Shown piece by piece: positions 1 to 10,141 of a stretch of 64,000 nucleotides of DNA. The notes below the pieces were generated by a model. It had not been told where the DNA came from. It ran no database searches and saw nothing but the letters and a program-made list of their open reading frames with translations. Position 1 is the stretch's first letter. Each line of letters starts with the position of its first letter. Made by a program: the position numbers and the translations under genes. Location: the NCBI GenBank assembly GCA_033002965.1, contig JAURVB010008711.1, forward strand, positions 98,187 through 162,186. Reading direction: 5' to 3'. This DNA comes from Piper betle (Eukaryota > Streptophyta > Magnoliopsida > Piperales > Piperaceae).

Positions 1-18
1 CGAATCACGGGTTTTACA
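1..18 (-). repeat. Edge of the 3' LTR of the gag-only element
   Basis: These 18 bases are identical to 4964-4981, the terminal bases of the complete LTR, so the window opens inside the partner LTR. Confidence 0.85.
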
Positions 19-19
19 A

Positions 20-31
20 CCTTCCCTCCTT
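20..31 (-). other. Polypurine tract of the gag-only element
   Basis: On the minus strand the sequence AAGGAGGGAAGG lies directly before the LTR start TGTAAAACCC. This is the expected position and composition of the plus-strand primer. The palindrome TTTCGTCCTCGAAA lies about ten bases further inside, as in many Tekay/Del elements. Confidence 0.8.
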
Positions 32-89
32 ATAAAAATTTCGTCCTCGAAATTTTAGATTAAGGAGGTTTCACTCTGGTAGCTATCTA

Positions 90-1952
90 CTAAATGTGAA
101 ATCTGAAGTGAGACGCTTGCGTACCTGTCACGTTTGTCGTATCCTCCAGTGCTTCAGCAATCGTGGCTGTGTCCATCCCAGCTGTCCATGGTGGTACCGA
201 GACGGATAGTCCTGCTGGTGGCGTTGTTTGCATTCCTCTCTGATCCAAGGCCTGATGTTCTTGTCCTGTCATGATAGCTACAAGTCCTCTCTGCTGCTGC
301 CTCGGTGGCTGTTGGTCTCTGCCTGTCTGCTGTGGTTGTTGCTGGGGACCTGGGAGCGCAAGTCTCTGTGGTGGTGCTGGGAGCGTCACCTGTTGGGTCT
401 GGCCGGTTGGACAAGTTGCAGCTCTATGCCCTGGTTGACCGCAACTATAGCACACGTCTGTGCCTACACTACACTCTGCAGCTCTATGTCCTCGCTGACC
501 GCATCTGTAGCATGTGTTTGTGCCTGCTCTGCACTCACCTCCATGACGACGTCGGTAATTCTGACAGAAGGGTGCTCTGTAGCCCTGAACTTGGGCATCC
601 ATAGCCCTCATGGCAACTGGTGCATCTGACTGATGCCTCTGCTGTTCTCCCTGCTCTGGCTGATATGGCCTCGAATGTTGCTGCCTCTGGTCAACATCCT
701 GGTGAGGTCTAGCAGCTATAACTCGTTCTGCCTCGCCTGCAGCTCTCACTACATCACCAAAGGTAGCGAACTTCCTATCCAAATAGGCCATCCTGATCTC
801 GTGATGGAGGCCTTCGTAAAAACGCTCTATCCTTCTTTCTTCGGTGGACACCAAGTCTGGTGCAAATCTCTCTAGAGTTCTAAACCTAGTCTCGTATTGT
901 ACCACCGTCATGGGTCCCTGCCTCAGCGTCTGGAATTCTCGTTCCTTTCTCTTCCTGATGTTTGGCGGGAAATACTTTCCATCGAATTCCGCCCTAAATT
1001 CCTCCCATGTGATGTCCTGGGGCTGACGATGGGCAAATATAGAATTCTGGACTGAACTCTACCATATCCTAGCTTCGTCCTGGAATGCTCCTGTGATGAT
1101 GCGCACTCGGTGCTCCATCGGGCATGCCATAGTGTCAAACACACCTATGGCTGACGATATCCATAAGAATGCCTCTTCCGCGTCCAACTTTCCAAAGAAC
1201 GGTCGTCCACCATTCTTCACGAACTTCTCGTACTGCCACAGTCCCAATTTCCTCGTATCCACTGATCTGTTTGATCCTTCTCCTTGCTCATACCGAGGAA
1301 TTTGTGGTCCCGTACCTGCTGGTATACCATCAAATCTTGCAGCTCCACTTCCACCTGCAATCTGCCCGCTACCTACTGCTGCGGTTCCACTGATGTCCGG
1401 TCTCATCCCCGCCTGAAGTGGGGCAAATAAGGGGGCTGTCGTTGGAGTAGCCCTCTGTTGCAGCGGTGGAGGAGGAGGCGGCATAGGGTCTGTGGAAACT
1501 ACTGGCTCTCCCGGTGCCTCTTCACCCACTGCTGGTCTCTTCTCAGTTCTGGCCACAGAAAGGGCTATCTGTCTAAGTTCTCTCCTGAATTCCTGTTGGT
1601 CCTGCTGCATTTGTCTCCTAAATTCTTCCTGACTTTGCAGCATTTGTATCTGAGCTTCCGCCAGCCTGGTGATCGCTGCGTCTCTCTCCAGTCGACTACT
1701 TCTGGTGCAGTAACTATCATGACCACTGTCTCGGTCCCGTCGACTATCCCGGTTGCGACGACTGTCTCGATGATGGCTCTGATGGCTCTCACCACGTCGG
1801 TGAGCTGAAACTGGCACACAGACCTCTACTGGTGGCATGGCAGCCTTAGGTTGACTGGAAGCGGCGTCACTGTGAACAGGGCTAGGACTGTCCTGTCTGG
1901 CTACTGGAGGCGATGGGGTCCTGATCTGTGTCCGGCGGGTCTGTGTCACCAT
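90..1952 (-). pseudogene. Retrotransposon Gag (capsid plus zinc knuckles) split by one in-frame TAG
   Basis: The frame opens with ATG at 1952. A low-complexity, Arg/Ser-rich and then Pro-rich N-terminus includes a helical region with repeated QQEFRR. The retrotrans_gag fold follows. A single TAG at 1059-1061 interrupts it directly after the ARIW motif; the same frame then continues to 90 with no other stop. The downstream part carries the typical gag core (around 760-911) and, at 411-566, one degenerate CX-RHGGEC finger plus two perfect CCHC knuckles (CYRCGQRGHRAAEC and CYSCGQPGHRAATC). The C-terminus is Gln/Pro-rich and stops just before the PPT, with no protease. Upstream and downstream parts are clearly one protein, so this is a recently inactivated or misread copy. 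Confidence 0.85.
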
Positions 1953-2122
1953 CCTGCTACAAATTCCTGATCTCGTCTACTCGCCGGTCACATTACCGAT
2001 TTGTAAAGGAAATCTACAATCAAAAACATTAAAACAGAAAAATACCTGTCGGAACAGCTCGGAGCAGCTTCGGCACACATGTAACCTGTAACGCATCTAC
2101 CATCTTAATCAACCAAGGGTTA

Positions 2123-2134
2123 GCTCTGATACCA
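2123..2134 (-). other. Primer binding site for initiator tRNA-Met
   Basis: On the minus strand this reads TGGTATCAGAGC, the classic complement of the 3' end of plant initiator tRNA-Met. It lies four bases inside the LTR end at 2139. Confidence 0.92.
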
Positions 2135-2138
2135 CTTC

Positions 2139-4981
2139 TGTAACACCCCGTTTCGGCTCACCCGTGAACCGACCCGAAAATGTCACCGGCGACCGAACCG
2201 TTCGCTAACCTACTGGGTTCGGTTAAGCCGACCCGGATCTGCCCTCGGTGTCTCAAGATGGAGATGCAACATGAAATGCATGGATGGGATGCGTGGGTTC
2301 TAACGTAGTCCTACGTGCATGATATGATGTACAAGCAAAGACAAGATAAAATAATAAATGATAAACCAAAAGAAAATATATACTATTTTATGAAAATACG
2401 GTAACACATAATAATCTACCCTGACATTCAACCATTATCTCATTCATTTTTACCTGAGCCGAGTCTGTACTCCAAGGCTCCCTACTCATTCATATTTATC
2501 AGTTCGTTTCATAACAAGTAATTCACTCAAGCAAACACATCAAAATTATCGTTTGCATAACAATAACACATCATTATTATACATTACACGCGGCAGGTAC
2601 ATGTGTGCGCGGTTCTGTGCTGCTCCTCCGTAGTCCCGACAGCTTTCATCGCTCTATTCCTCACCTACATATATATAGAAAAACCGTCAGTAACGAGTGT
2701 TACCAGCCCGGAAAATAACTAATATCAAACTGGCACAGGAGAGCAAACTCTCCTGTTGAATCAAAACCATATACTTCCTCAAGAACTCTCATCAGGGCAC
2801 ATACGGGAGCCGTCGCCATCGGGTCGACAGCGTCCCCCTATCTTTCACATTCTCATGCCTCGGCCATTTCTCTATTGCTTCTCGCGTCAAATCTCGTTCC
2901 TATCCGCCCTCTGCACCTTCCATATTACTCCTGGCCTTGAGCACGAAGGCCGAGTACTCTCAGGCAGTCGCCTTCAGTACCCTTTGAAACCACAAGTCTA
3001 GACATGCGCTGCAATGCAGTACCCGTGAACCTCCACACTTCTCCGGGTTTGAGGAACTCAAAGGTGGAGTTGTCAGGATCCCTCGGGAATGAAACGGCTT
3101 GTACACCATTCCAGAGCCCACTGTCGACACACACGTGCCCGCTCGCGTAGCACGGTAGTCGGATTTCCCTCATTCAGTCTCTCACCAAAACACGAAAACT
3201 ATACATATATATAGGTCTGGGTTGGGATTTATACAATAGGCCCGAAGGCAACATGAGCTGGATCTGAAGTTCGAAAACAAACTCGAGGGATCTCATCCTC
3301 GAGGGTTATTAATCCGGAAAATCGTTGGCTAAATGGCCCGAGTTAAGTGGGATTCGATAAAACGCCACTTAACTCGTCCTGCACATAATAAGTCAAATAC
3401 ACAAGAGAGTAGCGTAAATCAGAGAACGAGTCCTAAACGGACCTGGTAGAAGCTCCAAACGGGTCCACGCGCCTAGGCGGCGAGCTCCTACACCGTACCT
3501 ACACAATCAAGCTAAAAACTAACGCCCGCATGATGAATCACATATCCTATACCATGCACGCACAATCAACACAATCACACATCAACCGTCACACATCAAC
3601 CTATATCAATTCTAACAAGTCTACTTAGGTTAGTTTACATTAGATCATGATTATTACTTAATAACCCTAATTAGTTTCATAACTTCTATTTTTAACACCA
3701 CACAATTCCACAAATTTCATATTTTATTCTAAATTAAATCCACATTTATATAAGTAATTACAATGCACAATTCATCAATCATAACATGCAAATTCTAATA
3801 ATCAATACTTTCAAATAATTAAGTTAAAATAAATTATACCTCGCGTCGTCGAAAATCGGCGACGGCTAGGGTTTCCGTTTCGCGGCTCGAAACTCGAATT
3901 CGGCACCTAGCGGCGTCCGAAGTCCGATCAGATTGGACCGGGTGCGTTCGGCGGATGATCCGGCGGACTTCCCTCAAATCCAATTTTCCGGCAGTTCCGG
4001 CGGTTTCCGGCGAGTATCGGCGGTTTTCCGGCGGATTCCGACGGTTTTCCGGCGACGATTCGGGACGGGGCAATCAAGGGGTCTATCGGCACCAGCTCGA
4101 CGAGCTTGGTCCGATGGTGGTGTCAAACAAAGTAACCGAGGCGGCGATGGCCGTCGGCGGCGGCGTCGAAAGTGGGTGGCGGCGGCGGCGTTCTCCGATC
4201 GAGGCTCCGGCCGGCCTCGACGGTGGTCGGGACGATGGGGGAAACGTCGGCGACGTCGAGGGGGTGGTCGTCGGGGTCACAGCGGCGGCGGCGCGGCTCG
4301 GACGGCGGCGGAATCAGTGGGCGGCGCGTCGCGGTTTGCGGGGCGATTCCGGCGTCGTGGCGGCGCGACGGTGGCCGGGGTTGGTCGGGGCGGCACGGCG
4401 ACGGCAAGGCGGGGCAGGGCGGCGTCGATCGGCGGCAGCACGGCGTCGGCGGCGGCGGCGGCAGCACACCACAGTGGCGGCGGCGAGGGTTTGGGTGAGA
4501 ATGGTCGGGGAAGAAGAAAAACATGACTAGTGGCAAACTCGTAATTTAGTATTGACTCGATTCCGACTCGAGTCAAAATAATAACTAGTTCGTAATAAAT
4601 TCTAAAAAAATCTAGAAAAATATGGAAAAATCACATAAAATAAAACAAACACAACAACATCCAAATGACATGCTCTATAACTAATAACCCACCCGAATAT
4701 AATCCAACGCGCCTAACGCGTTATTCGGTCTAAAACTATTTCTACGATCAAACATATAAAAGAAAAAAAATACTGCATACTTTCATATATTCTGATAACT
4801 CATCTCTCACCATCTCCTCGACGTTATCATCATATATTCCGGTACACCTGACTCTCATCGCTCATAACTCACGGCTGGTCTCGACTCAGCACGCGATTCA
4901 TGAAACTGACTCGACTCGAACCAACGATCGAACCGATTGGTTCGGTAACGTAAAACCCTGACTCGAATCACGGGTTTTACA
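2139..4981 (-). repeat. Complete 5' LTR (2843 bp) of the gag-only element
   Basis: On the plus strand it runs from TGTAACACCCCG to GGGTTTTACA, giving TG...CA ends on both strands. The PBS abuts its left side, and its right end is repeated at 1-18. It holds no convincing gene. The part at 3830-4500 is very GC-rich, with dense CGG/GGC runs that create overlapping spurious open frames on both strands. It is followed at 4540-4620 by an AT-rich stretch with GACTCGA-type motifs that recurs in the hairpin elements at 34.2 and 62.4 kb. Confidence 0.88.
2670..2677 (-). promoter_or_regulatory. Possible LTR TATA box
   Basis: TATATATA lies about 530 bases before the internal end of the LTR, a plausible place for the U3/R boundary of a minus-strand transcript. 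A second TATATATA lies near 3202, so the choice is uncertain. Confidence 0.3.
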
Positions 4982-5004
4982 AATTTAGTTTCTTTACCAA
5001 TATA

Positions 5005-8000
5005 CACTTGGTGGATAGATTCGGCTACTCACATAAGTGTGTCAATGCAGGGTTGCCTGCGTTGCCGAAAGTCAAATGATACTGAAAGATTCATCTATGT
5101 GGGTGATGGCAACTTAGTTATAGTTGAGGCAATAGGATTTTTAGATTATTGTTAAAGACATGATATTATTTGGATTTGAAAGAGACATATGTAATACCGT
5201 CTTTTAGAAGGAATTTGGTTTCTAATTCTATATTAGACAAATTTGGTTACTTTTTTTCATTTAGAAATAATAAGTTTAGTCTTTTTCTAAATTCAAATAT
5301 TGTGGGTACGGGTTCCTTATCTTTTTATGATAATCTATTGCATCGCTTAATGAAACTTTGCATGTGGGTTTAGGTGGTATGAAAAAGAAAATTAACAAAT
5401 GAGAATTCTGCTTTATCCTGGCACAAGCGTTTAGGACACATTTGTAAACAAAGAATTGAACGACTTATGTCAGATAGAATTCTTGATTCTCGTAATTTAT
5501 CAGATTTCAAGTCTGTATTGAGTGCATTAAGGGAAAACAAATAAATAAAAGGAGACTAGGTGACAATATATCTTCAAGCGTCTTAGAACTAATATATACG
5601 GATATTTGTGGGCCATTTTCTACGGCTTCTTGGAATGGTCAACAATATTTTATTACGTTCATAGATGATTATTCTCGTTATGGTTACCTTTACCTCATTC
5701 CTGAGAAGTCTCAAGCATTGGACATGTTTAAGGCATATAAGGCTGAAGTTGAGAACCAACTTGACAAAACTATTAAGGCTATCAGATCTAACCGTGGTGG
5801 TGAATACTATGGTAGATATGATGGATCAGGTGTACAACGTCTAGATCATTTGCCAAATTCCTAGAAGAGTGTGGAATCGTCCCACAATACACAATGTCAG
5901 GTATTCCTAGCATGAATGGTGTTGCTGAGAGACGAAACCGAACATTAAAGGACATAGTGAGAAGTATGATTGCTCATACTACTTTACTTGATTCACTCTG
6001 GGGTGAGGCACTAAAGACAACAGCATATCTTCTTAATAGAGTACCAACAAAGGTAACAATTAAGACCCCTTATGAATTATGGACGGGAAAAAAACCCAGT
6101 ATTTAGCATTTACGCATTTGGGGTTGTCCAACTGAGGTAAGGCCTTATAGGCTAAATAAAAGGAAACTGGATTCAAGAACAGTTAGCAGTTATTTTGTTG
6201 GGTACTCTGAACAGTCTAGAGGGTATAAGTTTTATGATCCCACAATAAGGTCATTCTTTGATACGGGAAATGTCCGGTTCTTTGAGGATATTGAGTTTGG
6301 AAGGGAAATGAAGTTAGAGACTTTTTCTTTGAAGAAGAATCTGATTCTCTTCCCATGATTGTTCTTGACAATAACCAGGACCAGGATTATATTCCTAATG
6401 TTATTCAAGAAACAATATCAGAATTACAAGACAATGTCGAGAATCTCCCTAATCAAGTGAAGAGCAAACTCAACAACTTCAAGATCAAATGTCATTGAGG
6501 AGATCCAGAAGAGAAAGGAAAATGCAATTTCAGATGATTATATCATCTTTCTCCAAGAACATGAGGATAACACTAGAATGGTGGAAGATGATCCAATCAA
6601 CTTTCATCAAGCCATGAAGAGTTCTAATTCTCAAAAGTGGATTGATGTCATGAATGAAGAGATGAAGTCCATGAAAGCTAATGGCATTTGGGATCTTGTT
6701 CCATTACCTGAAGGTGCAAAACCTATTGGTTGTAAATGGATATTTAAAACCAAGAGGGATTTGAAAGGTAATGTAGAAAGATATAAGGCTCGTATTGTTG
6801 CAAAGGGCTTTACTCAAAAGGAAGGAATCAATTATAATGAGACATTCTTTCCAGTTTCATCGAAAGACTCATTTAGAATAATTATGGCATTAGTGGCACA
6901 CTTTGACCCTGAGTTACATCAAATGGATGTAAAGACTGCATTTTTAAATGGTGACATTGATGAAACAATTTATATGGTGCAACCAGAAACTTTGTATTGG
7001 GAGATTCAAAGAATATGGTTTGCAAATTAAAGAAATCCATCTATGGACTTAAGCAGGCTTCTCGTCAATGGTATCGCAAATTTCATCAAATGATTCTCTC
7101 ATTTGGTTTTGAGATGAATGTTATTGATAATTGTATATACCATAAGTTTTGTTGGAGTAAGTATATTTTTTGGTTTTATATGTTGATGATATATTGTTTG
7201 CCAGTAATAATATAAGTTTCTTGCACGAAACCAAGAGTTTTTATCAAAGAAATTTTAAATGAAAGATCTTGGAAATACGTCTTTTGTATTAGGAATTCAA
7301 ATACATTGGGATCGTTCTCGATGTATACTTGGATTATCACAAAAGACCTATATAGAAAAAGTGTTTAAGAGATTTGGCATGCAAGGATGTAAACCAAGAG
7401 ATACCCCTGTTTGTAAAGGAGACAAATTCAGTTTCAATCAGTACCTTAAAAATGACATAGAAGCATAGGGAATCTGCATTTCATTTACTTCAGTAGTAGG
7501 AAGTCTTATGTATGCTCAAGTATGTATGCGTCTAGATATTGCGTATATTGTTGAAATGTTGGGTAGATATTTAAGTAATCCGGGATTAGATCACTGGATA
7601 GCAGCCAAAAGAGTCATAAGGTATCTTCAGAGAACAAAACATGACATGCTTACCTATCGGAAGTCAGATCAACTTGAGATCATTGGGTATTCTGATTCTA
7701 ATTTTGGTGGATGTCAAGCTATGTCTACCTACTTGTTGGAGGAGATATTTCTTGGAAGAGTGTTAAGCAGTCACTCATAGCTTCTTCCACCATGGCAGCT
7801 GAATTCATAGCTTATTATGAGGCATCCAATCATAGAATATGGTTGCGGAATTTTATCACAGGGCTAGGCATTATTGATAATATTGAAAGACCACTTAAGT
7901 TATTTCGTAACAATAAATTTGTAGTATCATATTCATATAACAACAGGAGCTCATCTAAATCAAAACATATAGAAATCAAGTTCATTGTTGTGAAAGAAAG

Positions 8001-8140
8001 AGTTTAGAGTGATAAAGTTTCGGTAAAGTCTCTATAGAGCATATTGGGACAAACTCTATAGTTGTAGATCCACTTACTAAAAGTTTACCGCTCAAGGTCT
8101 TTCATAAGCACGTTGCTCATCTGGGTGTTGTATCATTTGA
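5005..8140 (+). pseudogene. Copia pol polyprotein remnant
   Basis: Pieces in shifting frames can be followed. They are a protease remnant around 5007-5140 (WWIDSAT, then YVGDGN), a GAG-pre-integrase piece at 5170-5373, and the integrase core from about 5600 (YTDICGPF, YFITFIDDYSRYGY) to 6106 (SMNGVAERRNRTLKD, LWGEALKT, TPYELWTGKKPS). The RVT_2 palm is at 6578-7030 (KARIVAKGFTQKEGINYNET, HQMDVKTAFLNGDIDE). The catalytic YVDD is still encoded at 7179-7190, but in a different frame from the surrounding open pieces. RNase H-like text lies at 7508-8007 (SLIASSTMAAEFIA). No single frame spans more than about 150 codons, so this is a fossil. Confidence 0.85.
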
Positions 8141-8488
8141 TGATATGTTATTTTAGTGGGAGTTTGTTTTTTTGAGGTATTTAGTTTATGTTTCACTCTA
8201 TTTTGGTGATCTCATAAGGTTGGACCAGTTGAAAATAGACATATTCAGATTAAATTACATGTAATTTTCATACTACACATTCATACTTGATCTATGTCAT
8301 TTAATTATGTTAATGTATGTGACCATGGATGGGTTTAGTTATGATAAATATAACGAAAATCGCCTTGATCTTATATTAACATTAATTAATGGACGAGATT
8401 GTTATTTTAAAAGAATAACATATGTTATTTTGGAGCTCATATGGTAATATACAATTATCTTTATATATATATAGTCCAAGTGGGAGAT

Positions 8489-8979
8489 TGTTAGATTTTG
8501 GACGTATATATACAAGTATATAATTGTATCATATGCTATTAATAAGGTTTGGGCCTAAATTAAATTGATCTATTAAAGTTAAGGTTAATGAACTATTAAT
8601 ATTTAAGATAAATATATGGAGATACCATATATTGAAGATGAGTATGGATAAATATGTCTAGATACCATTTTTTGTAATCTCTAATTTATGATGGGTTAAA
8701 TTGGAACTATGAAAAATAAGGATAAATACGGTTATGGTCCCAGAATCTGCACCGTAGGTTTTTTCTGGTATCCCATCATCCACGAACTTTGGCTTGGGAG
8801 AACCGATACAAAATTTGGAAGATCAAAATCTAAAGAAGTGAATAATCGTTTTGCTATTATAGATTCATATACGCTTTTATAATTAAATTTTATTTTCTTA
8901 ATGATTTAATCTAAAAAAGGTTTTATTAATGATGAATTTATTATCTGTATAATTTAGTTAAAATTAAATTTTTTATTCA
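8489..8979 (+). repeat. Copia 3' LTR (491 bp)
   Basis: A typical copia PPT (AAGTGGGAGAT, 8478-8488) immediately precedes TGTTAGATTTTGGACG. The probable right end is TTATTCA at 8979, where AT-rich sequence switches abruptly to GC-rich sequence. The 5' LTR is outside the window, so the end and the possible target duplication (acgag) are unverified. Confidence 0.7.
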
Positions 8980-9765
8980 ACGAGGGTGGCAGAAAGGCAA
9001 GGCTTCGATGATACTCCACAGCAGCAGCGGAAGGCAGGATGGTGGTTCCTAGGCTCCAAATGGCAAAGAGACGTGAAGAGGCTCTCCTAGTGGCACGAGC
9101 AAAGCAGCAACAAGGGAGCACGTTGGGCTCCAACTTCGTGACGAAGCAGCAACAATACTTCTCTACTCCGGGAAGCAGCGGCGACGAGCGGCAAGACTCC
9201 TTCCTTCCAATGAGTGCAATAGCAACCTGGGAAGCAGCATTCCTCTCCTCTGTCAAAAGAGCAACGAGGTTGGGCATTGGTGATGCGGGTCGTGAGCAGC
9301 AAATCTTGACGGCAGCACGGCAACGAGGCTCCACTTTACAGCTGCAGCACTTCATACAAGCAAGGCTTCATGGCGGTGGCCAAGGCAGTTCACTCCGGCA
9401 AGAAGGTGGCGGTCTCCGGCTCTCCAAAGCTCCAAGGGGGCTTCAATCCGGCGGCAAGACGGCAAGTCGGGTTGGCGGGGAGGGATCGTACCCTCAATAT
9501 TTCATCCCATCGCAGTCTAGAATAGGAGCTCACTTACAGGGCCTGCTTAACGAGAATTATTATTATCAGTGGGGCCCAGTCAGGACCGATGTGGGGGACC
9601 CACACCAAGTAGCAATAGTTGGCTTAGTGGGCTTGGGAGGTTCACGTCCACAACCGACCAACACCGGAGTTAGATCCAGCCTGTCAAATCTCGAACCACG
9701 AGACCCGAGCGTACGAGTACGACCCTCCCCAGTAGATTTGATGCTCACACCGACGTCTCCTGTCC

Positions 9766-9772
9766 TATATAT
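9766..9772 (+). promoter_or_regulatory. TATA box of the RCI2-like gene
   Basis: TATATAT lies 42 bases before the ATG at 9814, leaving a short leader with ACAACAACTCAAC-type spacing usual for plant mRNAs. An ACGT core (ttcacgtcc near 9643) could serve as an ABRE-like site, which would fit the stress induction of this family. Confidence 0.6.
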
Positions 9773-9813
9773 GCACTTAAAAACAATCCCATACCCAACA
9801 CAACAACTCAACA

Positions 9814-10141
9814 ATGGGTCCAGATCGGGCTTCCCTCTTCTTGGAGATCCTCCTTGCCATCATCATCCCCCCTCTCGGCGTCTTCTTCCGCCATGGCTGC
9901 TGCAGTGTACATTTCTATACGTATTTCTACCTTCTTGGCTTCTGCTATCAATGTTGATGAATCATGAATGTGTTGGTCTTCTAATCTTTTTTTTTATGGG
10001 GGTTTTAATTTTTAGGTGGAATTTTGCATCTGCTTGTTGCTGACTTTTCTGGGTTACATACCGGGTATCATCTACGCCGTCTATGCAATTCTTGTCATCG
10101 ATCGCGAGGATCGCACCGATTACTACTATGTTAATAATTAG
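9814..10141 (+). CDS. RCI2: RCI2/PMP3/LTI6-type small hydrophobic membrane protein
   Basis: There are two exons, 9814-9906 and 10016-10141, with a phase-0 GT-AG intron of 109 bp. They encode 72 residues. The PMP3 signature is plain: AIIIPPLGVFF in the first membrane segment, then VEFCICLLLTFLGYIPGIIY and AVYAI in the second. These proteins sit in the plasma or endomembrane and affect ion homeostasis and membrane potential under cold, salt and drought. The core ends at about residue 57, followed by a charged and Tyr-rich tail (IDREDRTDYYYVNN). This is therefore a tailed family member rather than the minimal 54-residue form. The longer open frame that covers exon 1 in another phase is a shadow. 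The copia 3' LTR ends about 830 bases upstream. Confidence 0.93.

Larger units (their letters stand above)
1..4981 (-). mobile_element. Gag-only (TR-GAG-like) Ty3/gypsy LTR retrotransposon, 3' LTR cut by window edge
   Basis: Read on the minus strand, the element has a 5' LTR (4981 to 2139), a primer binding site, a gag reading frame, a polypurine tract, and then the start of the 3' LTR at 18-1. The inner edges match: 1-18 is identical to the last 18 bases of the full LTR, ending GGGTTTTACA. The internal region is only about 2.1 kb. It holds gag and nothing else: I find no protease, reverse transcriptase, RNase H or integrase. TGTAA-type LTR ends, an iMet PBS, CCHC knuckles and the palindrome next to the PPT fit the Ty3/gypsy chromovirus group (Tekay/Del-like). 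The element would need Pol from an autonomous relative. The TSD cannot be checked because the left LTR lies outside; the right flank starts aattt. Confidence 0.85.
4982..8979 (+). mobile_element. Decayed Ty1/copia element (3' part), interrupted by the gag-only element
   Basis: Copia domains occur in order: protease, GAG-pre-integrase, integrase, reverse transcriptase, RNase H, PPT, 3' LTR. The 5' LTR and gag lie beyond the nested element and outside the window. The junction at 4981/4982 falls just upstream of the protease motif WWIDS, so the gypsy-type element jumped into the gag-protease region. The integrase text (NGVAERRNRTLKD) and the RT text suggest the TORK group, but the lineage call is tentative. 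Several frameshifts and stops make the copy inactive. Confidence 0.85.

Noticed and set aside
3933..4576. Long overlapping Gly/Arg- and Pro-rich frames on both strands
   Set aside because: They are by-products of CGG-rich sequence inside the LTR, open in many frames at once and without domains.
9039..10043. 334-codon open frame over the RCI2 region
   Set aside because: It reads exon 1 of RCI2 in the wrong phase and runs through the TATA box and intron; the composition is low-complexity and matches no family.
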